In this document: positions 1 to 8,033 of the stretch, in pieces
Layout: every line of letters begins with the position of its first letter
How positions within the stretch are numbered: position 1 is the stretch's first letter
From: Moniliella sp. 'wahieum'
Lineage: Eukaryota > Basidiomycota > Moniliellomycetes > Moniliellales > Moniliellaceae
NCBI GenBank assembly: GCA_003971905.1
Contig: RSEE01000181.1
Span: forward strand, 1-24,955
Reading direction: 5' to 3'
Length of the DNA: 24,955 nt
Translations under genes and position numbers: made by a program
The notes under the pieces: model-generated
Seen by the model: only the letters and a program-made list of their open reading frames with translations
Database searches by the model: none
Told to the model about the DNA's origin: nothing

Positions 1-24
1 CCCTAACCCTAACCCTAACCCTAA
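1..24. repeat. Telomere repeat (CCCTAA)4
   Basis: Four perfect CCCTAA units start at base 1. This is the C-rich strand of the TTAGGG telomere read from the chromosome end inward, so the window begins at a left chromosome terminus. The tract is far shorter than a working telomere, which suggests the assembly stops just inside the repeat. Confidence 0.93.
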
Positions 25-43
25 GGGGAGGGCCGAGGGTAGA

Positions 44-93
44 TAGCGAGCTACCCGAAGGGGAGAGAGTTATGCCGAGGCGATAGCTCGCTA
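44..93. repeat. Short inverted repeat next to the telomere
   Basis: TAGCGAGCTA at 44-53 is the exact reverse complement of TAGCTCGCTA at 84-93, separated by 30 nt. It lies immediately inside the telomere tract and its right arm is the start of the repeated subtelomeric block. It could form a hairpin. No function is known to me. Confidence 0.6.
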
Positions 94-163
94 CGAAATC
101 GTCCGCTCTATGCAGCATATGCCCTCCGTTTTCCCATCCGACGCCCCGTTCAAAAGTTACACC
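81..163. repeat. Subtelomeric direct repeat, copy 1
   Basis: This block starts CGATAGCTCGCTACGAAATC and runs to GTTACACCC. It recurs at 287-368 with only a few substitutions and 1-nt length differences in C, T and A runs. The two copies bracket the telomere-like 30-bp and 28-bp repeats. Confidence 0.9.
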
Positions 164-219
164 CACCCCACCCTAACCCTCACCCCCTCACCCACCCCAC
201 CCTAACCCTCACCCCCCTC
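161..219. repeat. Interstitial telomere-like tandem repeat, about 30 bp x2
   Basis: Two tandem copies (161-189 and 190-219) of a C-rich unit containing CCACCCTAACCCTCACC. Each carries a degenerate telomere core (CCCTAACCCT), so this looks like diverged telomere-derived DNA. Confidence 0.8.
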
Positions 220-228
220 ACCCACCAC

Positions 229-277
229 CATGCCTGACACACCCCCCGACACACCCCATGCCTGACACACCCCCCGA
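229..277. repeat. 28-bp tandem repeat x2
   Basis: CATGCCTGACACACCCCCC occurs at 229 and again at 257, giving a 28-bp period. It sits between the telomere-like repeats and the second copy of the subtelomeric block. Confidence 0.75.
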
Positions 278-286
278 TGGCCTCGA

Positions 287-368
287 CGATAGCTCGCTAC
301 GAAATCGTCCGCTCTATGCAGCATATGCCCTCCGTTTTTCCATTCGACGCCCGTTCAAAGTTACACCC
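287..368. repeat. Subtelomeric direct repeat, copy 2
   Basis: Second copy of the block at 81-163, in the same orientation. It differs by a few positions, including an extra T in the CCGTTTTTCC run and one fewer C in the following CGCCCG. Such blocks are typical of subtelomeres kept similar by recombination. Confidence 0.9.
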
Positions 369-403
369 CACCTACCCTAGCCCTACCACCATCACCCTCC
401 ACC

Positions 404-625
404 ATGCGTGACACACACACCACCACCCGTGACACACCCCACACACACCACCCGTGACACACAGGACACACGACATGGGACACACCACCAAGTGGGACTC
501 ACCACAAGGGACACCCCACATAGGACACAGGACATGGGACAACACCAAGTAGGACTCACCACATGGGACACACCACCAAGTGGGACTCACCACATGGGAC
601 TCACCACCAGGTGGGACTGACCACA
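404..625. repeat. Subtelomeric minisatellite
   Basis: The left part is CACCACCCGTGACACAC-like units (about 421-465). The right part has imperfect units of about 31 bp starting CATGGGACACACCACCAAG, at 474, 533, 562 and 593. The array is open in several frames on both strands, which is expected for a stop-free low-complexity repeat, so I do not call a protein here. Confidence 0.85.
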
Positions 626-666
626 CTGTGGTAGCTGAATTTTGGTGACGGGGCCAACATTCCTGT

Positions 667-682
667 CTGAGACATGTCTCAG
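667..682. repeat. Perfect 16-bp palindrome
   Basis: CTGAGACATGTCTCAG is fully self-complementary and lies 40 nt beyond the minisatellite. It could be a dimeric protein-binding site or the edge of a decayed element. Nothing else indicates a role. Confidence 0.6.
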
Positions 683-736
683 TACTAATTGAGCCGCGTT
701 TTCACTGGACACATCACATGCCAATATAAGGCTAGG

Positions 737-776
737 AATTGCAAATCATCAAGTGATTTCAAACTCATACGTCTAG
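737..776. repeat. 40-bp direct repeat, left copy
   Basis: AATTGCAAATCATCAAGTGA and the following 20 bases recur at 992-1031 with two differences over 40 positions. The spacing is 255 bp start to start. The pair brackets a segment containing the GGTGGC array. Confidence 0.85.
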
Positions 777-810
777 GCAGCAGCGGTGCGCGTGGGGTGT
801 GCAGTGACAG

Positions 811-845
811 TGGCGGTGGCGGTGGCGGTGGTGGCGGTGGCGGTG
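811..845. repeat. (GGTGGC)n simple repeat
   Basis: A hexamer array of GGTGGC with one trinucleotide slip. It gives runs of glycine or proline in translation, but no credible gene surrounds it. Confidence 0.85.
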
Positions 846-991
846 CGTTGGTCAGTACAGTCAGCGGTGAGATAGTCACCCATCAGGGGCTCTCGGCCCG
901 CCGGCCGGGCCAAGAGCTTGTACGGTTTTCATCAAGTGGGCTCGCGATTCTTCACCTACTGGTTTTTGAAACAAGGTGGGGGCCGATTTGA

Positions 992-1031
992 AATTGCAAA
1001 TCATCAAGTGATTTCAAACACATACATCTAG
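992..1031. repeat. 40-bp direct repeat, right copy
   Basis: Right partner of 737-776, same orientation, 38 of 40 bases identical by eye. The pair could be ends of a small decayed mobile element or a local duplication. Confidence 0.85.
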
Positions 1032-1889
1032 AGTCGCTGTCGCCTACTGTGTTACTGCGGATCGATCCTAAGCGAGAAATGGAGCCGAGCTGCGCGCTTC
1101 GTCAGAGATTAAGCTCGTCTTTCTTGGGTTGCTGAGCGGGGTTGGGGCGGCAAACGCTAAACGCGTCACCCACATGAACACAAGGGTCCATCTCTCTCTC
1201 TGAGGGAGGCACCAGAGGGCACACAGGCCTAACATCGCAAGTGACGGAAGTGCTCTCAGGAACATATATGGCTGCTAGGGTACCCGCCACTGTGTCATCA
1301 ACGTTCAACACCGACCTGTCCATGTTTGAACCTAATACTATGCACGAGTACTTGAACTTGTGGAGAGATACAACAGATGTGAGTCGATGCAGGCACGCAC
1401 TTGGCGAAGGCTAATGAGTAGGGTGCGCGGTGAGGCTCGCCAGCGGCTTGCCCCGGCGCGGGAAAGGCTGGATTAATCGCATACTGAGATGAGATGGCCG
1501 CGTATATCCTTCCGAGCTCGCACCAGTCTTCTGAATGACTCATCAGTCACAGACGCTCCTTAGTGCAATACAACGTTTAGTGCTCACATCCCGTGGTAGT
1601 AGCGAGGCCGAAAGAATGGGATAAGGACCGGAGCTGCAACCAGTGTGTAGCATTGAGGGGGAACGGGGGACAGGACAAAACAGGAAGGGGGGGGCGGTTT
1701 TGGGTACGGGCAACCTAAGCTAAAAGAGCACGGGGCGACTATCGTTTCCAGATTGAATCTGACCCCATGACCAACCTGGGGATGGGAATAGGAAGGCGAC
1801 AGGCGCACATAGGCTTCGTCAGGCTTTATACTAACCACGACACTGGTCGCAGGAAACTAGATTCGATTTTGTTGAAGATGTACGCGGCC

Positions 1890-1905
1890 ACCCCCCCCCC
1901 CCCCG
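1890..1905. repeat. Poly-C tract
   Basis: A long uninterrupted C run in gene-free DNA. Its true length is doubtful, since runs elsewhere in this window appear to be mis-sized. Confidence 0.8.
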
Positions 1906-2530
1906 CCTTCACGCTTCAGGTATAGTATGAGAGCGGGCATAGGATCTAACTGATAGGAATCAAGTCATTGGGTGTGGTATGCACATACATACCACAGGCG
2001 GATCCCAAGGGCAATGGCATGTCGTAAAGTCGAGACAAGAGGAATGCGGACCAAGGGATTCAATTTAGATTGTAAGGATAGGGCCAGAAACGAAACAGAA
2101 TCAGTGGGTTTCGAGCCAGTGGCGACGAGTCTCCAATCCCAATATAGTTGGTGAAAGCATCAGGGAGGGTGGATTCTAACATCATAGCAATCATAGTGGG
2201 ACTTTGCCCCAGGGGCCGTGGCATTACCCGTGATCGATCATGGTGATCTTCCAGGTTGGGAGAGCAGTAGGGAGCAGGTGCGGCGGGAAGGGACGCATGC
2301 GGAGGGTGCGACGGAAGACAGGGCTCAAATAGGACCAGCAACGCTGGATGTGGTGCCGGGTCGTTGATCTGGCACATGGAGTGTGTACAGAAGAGGGCGG
2401 CTGATAACCCTTCCTTGATCAGCCTCAACGATGACCCACCAGACTGCATTTTCATTCATCGATCGGCCCATCCAACCCGTATCCACCTCAGCACTTGGCC
2501 AGTCTCCCCGCCGCCCCAACACATACACAT

Positions 2531-3591
2531 TTAGCGGTCCAAGAACGCGGCTATTTGGCTTGCCCACAGCTCTGGAGGCCCAAAATCCCACCACAGATGG
2601 CCAAACGCGTCTCCCACCGCCGGGTTCGTCACACGTACAGCGTGTGGCAGTGCGTCCAACAACGATTGGGCTGCGCTCGGGGGAACCACTAGATCTTGGC
2701 CGACGATGAGCGCGATGCGTCGCTGGGCCTCCTGTGGTAGACGCGCAAGGGATGGAGCGGTCTCCACACCTGCAGCCAAACGGGCCTGGGCCTTGATCAA
2801 ATCCAGCGGGCGTTGGGCGCTTTAGAACAAACAGGGCAAAGCAAAACAAAATAAAGCAGAACAATGTCAGTGATATGCCTCGTTAGCACAGCGTTGTGCC
2901 TTTGCCAGTCAGGGGAGTGGCCACATCGACTCACATTGTTTCCGCAAGGAATCGCTTGCGCCGGACAAAGTGTTCGTGGTGTGCAACGAAGATTCATCGG
3001 CATAGCCAGGACGATACAGCTCACGGGCGATGGCGGCGGCCCAGGCGGGAGGGTCGTCGCGCAGCTTGGAAATAGACGGTTCCGGGCGAGCAGCATGGCG
3101 ATCCGGCGCATCTTGCGGACGCGAGACGAGGAGGGGCGAGGCAAAGGAGGTGGCCAGGACGGCATGGGGAAAGGTGATGCCTTCGAACTGGAACTCGCCC
3201 GTGTCCGAACGCGGTGGCTGGGCCAGAAGCAGGTGCTGGACCACGACGGAGCCCAAGCTCCACCCGAGCAGATCGGCCCTGGCGACGCCCAGAGACCGGA
3301 GCACGTCGGCCACGTCGCGGGCCAAGTGGGCCATGGTCAGATCGGACGCGGCCTGGCCGGGAGCCAGCAGCGGCGACGCGCCCATGCCGCGCGATTCGAG
3401 CGCCACCACGGGCCGGCGCGCGCCGGCGTGGGCCAGGAGACGCGGGAGGGCAAACCAGTCGTGTTGAGATGGCAGGCGCCGGTGACGAGCAACAGCGGCA
3501 CGCCGCTGGCCACGTCGCCGTACACGTCGTACGCAATCTGCGCCTGGTCGCGCGCCACAGCCGACGCGGATGGGAGGATAGCGGCGCGCAT
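2531..3591 (-). CDS. Alpha/beta hydrolase fold protein (frameshifted in the assembly)
   Basis: Probable serine hydrolase of the alpha/beta hydrolase fold; the substrate cannot be told. Reading on the minus strand from ATG 3591, the first segment has the early strand (QIAYDVYGD, then VPLLLVTGACHLNTTG). After a frameshift near 3430-3450 the next segment gives VVALESRGMGAS, the position of the usual D-x-R-G-x-G motif, and the nucleophile elbow GWSLGSVV (Ser). The third segment carries the probable acid in GQDLVVPPSAA and the probable His in FGHLWWDFG, ending IAAFLDR and stop. A GTGAGT donor near 2932 and an AG near 2820 suggest an intron of about 110 nt, but the frame across it needs one more base. 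It shares a 223-bp divergent promoter region with the NAD(P)HX dehydratase gene. Fold assignment is firm; start and intron are less so. Confidence 0.82.
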
Positions 3592-3665
3592 ATATGGCGC
3601 AGTGGTGGGGGGACTACTACGGGTTCTGGGAAAGTGAAACACGGCCGTGCACGCCCGAGGCACGC

Positions 3666-3673
3666 TGACGTCA
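3666..3673. promoter_or_regulatory. CRE-like TGACGTCA in a divergent promoter
   Basis: A perfect palindromic TGACGTCA octamer lies between the divergent starts of the alpha/beta hydrolase (3591, minus) and the NAD(P)HX dehydratase (3815, plus). This octamer is the classical site of CREB/ATF-type bZIP factors; use here is inferred. A second copy is at 9764-9771. Confidence 0.45.
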
Positions 3674-3753
3674 TGGCCGCATCAGCACCTCAGCCACGCC
3701 CCACCGCCAAATAAAACAGTAGGCGAGCTGAGGCGCTGAGGAGCCTTCTTGAC

Positions 3754-3814
3754 ACCATCCATACCCATCCATCCATCCATCCATCTCGCCATCCCCACCA
3801 CCACCACCACCACC
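3754..3814. repeat. (CATC)n and (CAC)n microsatellites before a start codon
   Basis: A CATC/CCAT tetranucleotide array (about 3754-3785) is followed by a CAC trinucleotide array that runs straight into ATG 3815. They form the 5' leader of the NAD(P)HX dehydratase gene. Confidence 0.85.
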
Positions 3815-4829
3815 ATGTCTGCTGCTGCTACGCGTGCACGCCTCTTGGCCGACGCGCAGAGGATCGTGCCGCCACTGAGCGAGGCCTGCACAAGGGCCAA
3901 GCTGGCCGCGTCGGCGTTGTGGGCGGCAGCAAGGACTACACGGGCGCGCCATACTTTGCCTCCATGTCCAGCATGCGTCTCGGTGCCGATATGACTCACA
4001 CCATCTGCGAGCCTGATGCAGGCAACGTGATCAAGACCTACTCGCCCGACCTGATTGTCCATCGCGTTCTCGCCGCCACCAGCAGCGCCGACACCATCCG
4101 CGCCGAGTTGAGTTCCATCTTTGAACGCTTGCACAGCGTCGTCATTGGTCCCGGGCTCGGCCGCGACGACACATGCAAGCATGTGCCAAGATTGCGGTGC
4201 AGCTGGCGCGGGAGAAGGGCATCTGGACAGTGATTGATGCGGATGGTCTGTGGTTGATCCAGCACGACCCCAGTCTGGTCAAGGGGTTTGCGCAGTGCGT
4301 CTTGACGCCCAACGTGGTCGAGTTTGGTCGGCTTCTGAAGGCCACGGGCATTGACCCGCACCAGGACAATCCGCTCAAGGCGCTCGCCCTCGCCCTGGCC
4401 GGCCCGACCATCGTGCAGAAGGGACGTGTGGACCAGATCATGTCCCCCACTGGCCATGTGGCCGAATGCGACGACAAGGGTTCTCTCAAGCGCGCCGGCG
4501 GGCAGGGGGACATTCTGTCTGGCACACTGGGCACTTTATGGCCTGGGCGAGGATTTATTACGAGTCGCACAAGGACAAGAAGGATGCCATCCCCTTGACC
4601 AACTTGCCTCTGACTGCGGCCTTTGGCGCGTGCGCTACCACCCGCCTCTCCTCCAATGGCGCATTCCGCCGGCTGGGTCGCGCCATGCTGGCCGACGACC
4701 TGTTGCAAGAGGTAGGACCGGCGTATGCTACGTAAGTACTTCTCTTGCGCATCCCAGCTGACAAAGGAATGGTTCGATCTGACACTTCTGGCAACCAGGC
4801 TGTTTGGCGACCCGACCTCGGCTCTCTAG
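3815..4829 (+). CDS. NNR2: ATP/ADP-dependent (S)-NAD(P)H-hydrate dehydratase (CARKD/YjeF-C family)
   Basis: A metabolite-repair enzyme that dehydrates the S form of NAD(P)H hydrates back to NAD(P)H using a nucleotide, with a ribokinase-like fold. From ATG 3815 the protein begins [20 protein letters not shown]. Past one frameshift near 3885 comes [19 protein letters not shown], then [52 protein letters not shown] and the late GGQGD phosphate-binding loop ([13 protein letters not shown]), all in the expected order. Frameshifts lie near 3885, 4170 and 4535-4537; the last is repaired by one more T in a T3 run. A GTAAGT intron at 4732-4798 (67 nt) joins YAT to LFGDPTSAL and stop TAG 4827. The gene is convergent with RLP24. 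Identity is firm. Confidence 0.95.
4732..4798 (+). other. Spliceosomal intron in NNR2
   Basis: GTAAGT donor at 4732, CAG acceptor ending at 4798, 67 nt, with an internal CTGAC motif. Splicing restores the frame so the last codons read LFGDPTSAL before TAG. Confidence 0.8.
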
Positions 4830-4990
4830 TCGGCCGGGTATGCGTTTAGAAACGGGCGGGAGGGGCAGATGGCCCACCCCACCAGACATGAGCAGAGCGG
4901 TAGTAATAGTACATGGATCACAATGTGCATCAACCAAACTAGTCGTCGAGGTCCATCGACCTATACACACCACAAACAAAACATGCAGAG

Positions 4991-5578
4991 TTAGTATCGC
5001 AGCCTCCTCAAAAGCAACTGAGCAAAAGAAGCGAGGATGCAAACGCACATTTTGGTGCCAGAGCCCGCTTGGAGCGCCGAGTTGGCAGCGCGGGCATTGC
5101 GGGCCTTGATTTTGATCTGTTCCAATCGGGACGCAGCGCCTTCTCCTTGGCGAGCATGTCGCGGAGGTGGGAGTGGCGGGCAACGGCGAGACGGTCGCGG
5201 TTGAGCTTGCCCTTCTTGTTGGCGCCGCGGCGGCCATGCGGGCGCGGAAGAAGGCCTTCTCGCGACGAACCTTGATCTGGGCAATGCGGCCCATGGCCTG
5301 GAGCGTGGCCGCGTACAGCTCGCGGTTGTAGCGCACCGGAACGTTTCTCCGCTTCTCAAACTCAAGCGTGGCATCCACGGTCATCTCCTTGCCGGCGGCC
5401 TTGCGGAAGGCCTTGGTCCAGCGCACCTTGCGTGGGTTGCGCTTCAGCTTGAAGTTGTTGTGGCACTTGGAGCGGCAGAAGGCAAACACCTTGGCGTCGT
5501 TGCGCACGAACGTGACGCCGTGGCCGGGTAGAGGGTAGAGGGGTGGGAGCAGAAGTAGCAGTGTTGGATGCGCACCAT
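4991..5578 (-). CDS. RLP24: Ribosome biogenesis protein RLP24 (eL24-like placeholder)
   Basis: RLP24 is the nuclear paralogue of ribosomal protein eL24. It holds the eL24 site on pre-60S particles and is swapped out in the cytoplasm by an AAA ATPase (Drg1 in yeast). The protein starts [11 protein letters not shown], the first half of the four-cysteine zinc finger, and continues [21 protein letters not shown] with the second Cys pair. Next come [39 protein letters not shown] and [14 protein letters not shown], which are diagnostic of RLP24 rather than eL24 itself. Three frameshifts lie at 5526-5528, 5221-5222 and 5122-5123; each is repaired by one more base in a G or C run, giving about 195 residues, close to family size. 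The last 20 residues are unlike the usual tail and may be wrong. No intron is needed. Confidence 0.95.
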
Positions 5579-7832
5579 GGTGGGCGCGACGGCAAGCGAA
5601 GACGAGGCGCCAAGGGAGTGGTGGTGGAGTGTGGAGGTGGTGTCTGCGGGGCCCGCCTCGGCCGCGTGCTCGCTGTGGATCTCGCGAAAAAAGAAAAAAA
5701 AAAATGCGGGCGAAAAGCAGACGTAAGCGCATAACGCACCCCGAAGCACAACCAGAAATGAAATGTAAAGCAATGTTGAGCACAGACGCTCGATCGTCTC
5801 AAAATTGGCCTTTTACCCCACATTATAATTTAGTTGTCGATATGTAACCAGCAAATTAAGTCGATCAACCAAAACTCTCGAAAAGCCATGCCTGAATCGT
5901 GCCAGAGTCGATTGATCTCGCATGCTGTGAGTAAAAGGGTGTTCGCTGCTTTTTGAACATGGTGTCGATTGGGTTAAATTCTGCGGTTGACACTCGAACA
6001 AGAGGCGAAAGGAGTGAACAAAGATGAGCTGCGCGACGAAGGACCAAAACATCATCGGAGCATGTCGCCCACACGCGAATGTTCGACTAATAGTAGAGTC
6101 ATGTTCGGAACATCGACACGGATAATGTGTGTTTAGCAAGAATGCGCCACAGGTGCTTCTGTTCGTGCAGGCATGGCAGTGCTCCTCTCTTAGCCCTTCT
6201 TGGCATGGCGTCCGCGGGGTCCCATCCCCCCACAAAGTGCTGTGTAGGACATGGAAAAGGAACTGAAGGTGGCTCGGTTAGCTGGTCGAGAGCGCACACC
6301 GCCGATCCTCCTGCCAACAAGAAGCCTTAATATGACGCGGATTACCAATCCGTGGGAAATGGGACTATCATCAGCTGTCGTCACAGTAAAAGTATATGAT
6401 GGGTGTAGTGTGGCATATGTGTTTTTGCATGTCCAACAATGCCGTCGCCAACGACATTTTCCAGTGTGTTTCGACCAAGGGTGTCCACCCCAATACAGCA
6501 CAGTTGCTATTAGCTCTTGGATCCACAAAGGCGGGTGTGGTATCGGGGCCGGCGACGGACCACTCTTACCCGGTGTGTATGTGTGGGAGGCGTATTAGTG
6601 TGGTCATAACCCCACTGTGTGGGATCACACTCGCCATGGTTGCGACCTTTCCTACTCGTCGGGTCCATCGCACCTCTCACGTCGCACCCAAGAACAACTA
6701 AACCGCACGGGATCATCTCTCCGCTACTCCGACGGCCAAGCTGCAGTGGAGACTTGGTAGAGGTACTGCAGGCAGTGTATACCAGGGCGAGCGCGTGGGC
6801 TGGCCCCCTATCCGGTCAAGGTGCTGCATCCGTTGGTCGCGGTAGCGGGTAGCTCGGACCAAAGCGCCTGTCAGTCTTAGTAGTGGCCTGCCACGCGAGG
6901 TGATCGGGTAGGACCAAGAACAGCCAGTGGACAGTGGCTGATGGCAACCTCCGAAGGCCACCGTTCCTGTCGCCTCTTTTGAGGCTGTTGGATTGGGACG
7001 TGAGCCTGGAACAGGAGAGATTGAAACAGAGAAGGAGGCGGGGGGAGGCGGAGACAAGCCGCCGGGCCTTTGCCTTGGTTGTTGAACAAGTGAACCGTGC
7101 GCAGCAAGGTGTCTGCGCCGAGAGGGTGTCCAAGCCCTCTCTTGGTGAGGTATTTGGCCGACTCTCCTTACCTATGGGCTGAGAAGAGAACTGAACAACT
7201 ACATCATAAGCTCAAAGCGTTCTCATCGTGAAAAGACGAGAACAGGAGATGGCTTCCCCAAAAGGGGGATAACTGGCCACTCGAACGATCACAGCGAGAA
7301 ACACAGCCGTGCCACTCGGTCTCTCTCTTGGTCAAGCAGAGATTGGTGGCAACCGCCAGACGCCCAAAGCAAAAGCCTGCCGAAACTGAAGGTGCTGAGA
7401 GAAAGCGGGTAGTAGAATGCGATGACTACTTTGTTGCCGCAATGAGTCTCCATACAACCCAAACCAGCTCTCCTCCCGCATCCTTTTCACATACCCACAC
7501 TCTCTCTGTTGCCACCACATATCCTCGCTCTGGGCAGGGTTAGACCAGCACTCCCTCCGCATTCCCTTTTCGTGCTAGGCCGAACCGCGCCACGAACGAC
7601 AGCCTCATCCCCCAGCTTAGGGATGCACAGAGGGCACATCCATCCGAAGCCACTGCGGGTCTGTGGAGAGCACCACAGAGTAATAGCACCAGAGTGGCAG
7701 GATCTAGCTCCTAGGATGTGCGCGCAGTGGGTGGACATCGAATCCGACCGAACCAGCTGGCGGTCCGCGGCTGTAGGACTCGCTGAGTATATCTACTTGA
7801 GTGGGCGGCAGGCGATCCCATCCCCCGCCACC

Positions 7833-7849
7833 GTGTCACGTGCTGACAC
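7833..7849 (+). promoter_or_regulatory. TCACGTG box within an inverted repeat, upstream of POL31
   Basis: GTGTCACGTGCTGACAC contains the heptamer TCACGTG (7836-7842) and the inverted arms GTGTCA and TGACAC. TCACGTG is the known binding sequence of Cbf1-type bHLH factors in fungi; use here is inferred. Confidence 0.4.
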
Positions 7850-7895
7850 ACGTCACGCGCTGGGTCCAGCAATCATGCATCAGGCGCGTCCAACG

Positions 7896-7910
7896 CTAGG
7901 GTTGGGGCGG
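7896..7910 (+). promoter_or_regulatory. Telomere-like box upstream of POL31
   Basis: CTAGGGTTGGGGCGG lies 138 bp before ATG 8034. A nearly identical CTAGGGTTGGGCGG precedes the DUF3405 gene and related boxes precede two other genes, all in gene orientation. Tbf1-type factors bind TTAGGGTT in fungi; the link is inferred. Confidence 0.4.
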
Positions 7911-8033
7911 GTTGCGCGTCGCGTGCAAGCCAAGCAATCTTCGGGGGGTGCTGGTGGTTAGCTCATCTGCACTTGTGCCCCCCTGCGACGACGACGACCA
8001 CCACCACCAACCCCTACGACCATCACGACGACC

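Larger units (their letters stand above)
640..2530. other. Subtelomeric DNA without recognisable gene
   Basis: I see no open frame here with family resemblance. The frames present are short and scattered over both strands. The stretch holds the palindrome at 667, the direct-repeat pair at 737 and 992, a GGTGGC array at 811 and a long C-run near 1891. It looks like decayed subtelomeric sequence, and the first recognisable gene ends at 2531. Confidence 0.6.
5579..8033. other. Gene-poor region between RLP24 and POL31
   Basis: An A-rich tract at 5690-5704 (a T-tract on the RLP24 strand) is probably part of the RLP24 promoter. Beyond about 5850 base composition is visibly less GC-rich than in the genes, and open frames are short and mixed on both strands. 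The longest ATG-started candidate is 115 residues (6251-6598, +), with no motif I recognise. The right edge (7833-7910) holds the putative POL31 promoter boxes. Confidence 0.55.

Noticed and set aside
372..626. Cys/Trp/Val-rich open frame in the minisatellite
   Set aside because: It is a translation of the tandem array; a similar frame exists on the other strand, as expected for a stop-free repeat.
6251..6598. 115-codon ATG-started frame
   Set aside because: No motif, no promoter signal and no family resemblance; retained only as a note within the gene-poor region.
6934..7182. 82-codon frame with a charged helix-like middle
   Set aside because: It begins with GTG in an island without other gene signals, and the charged stretch comes from a purine-rich run.
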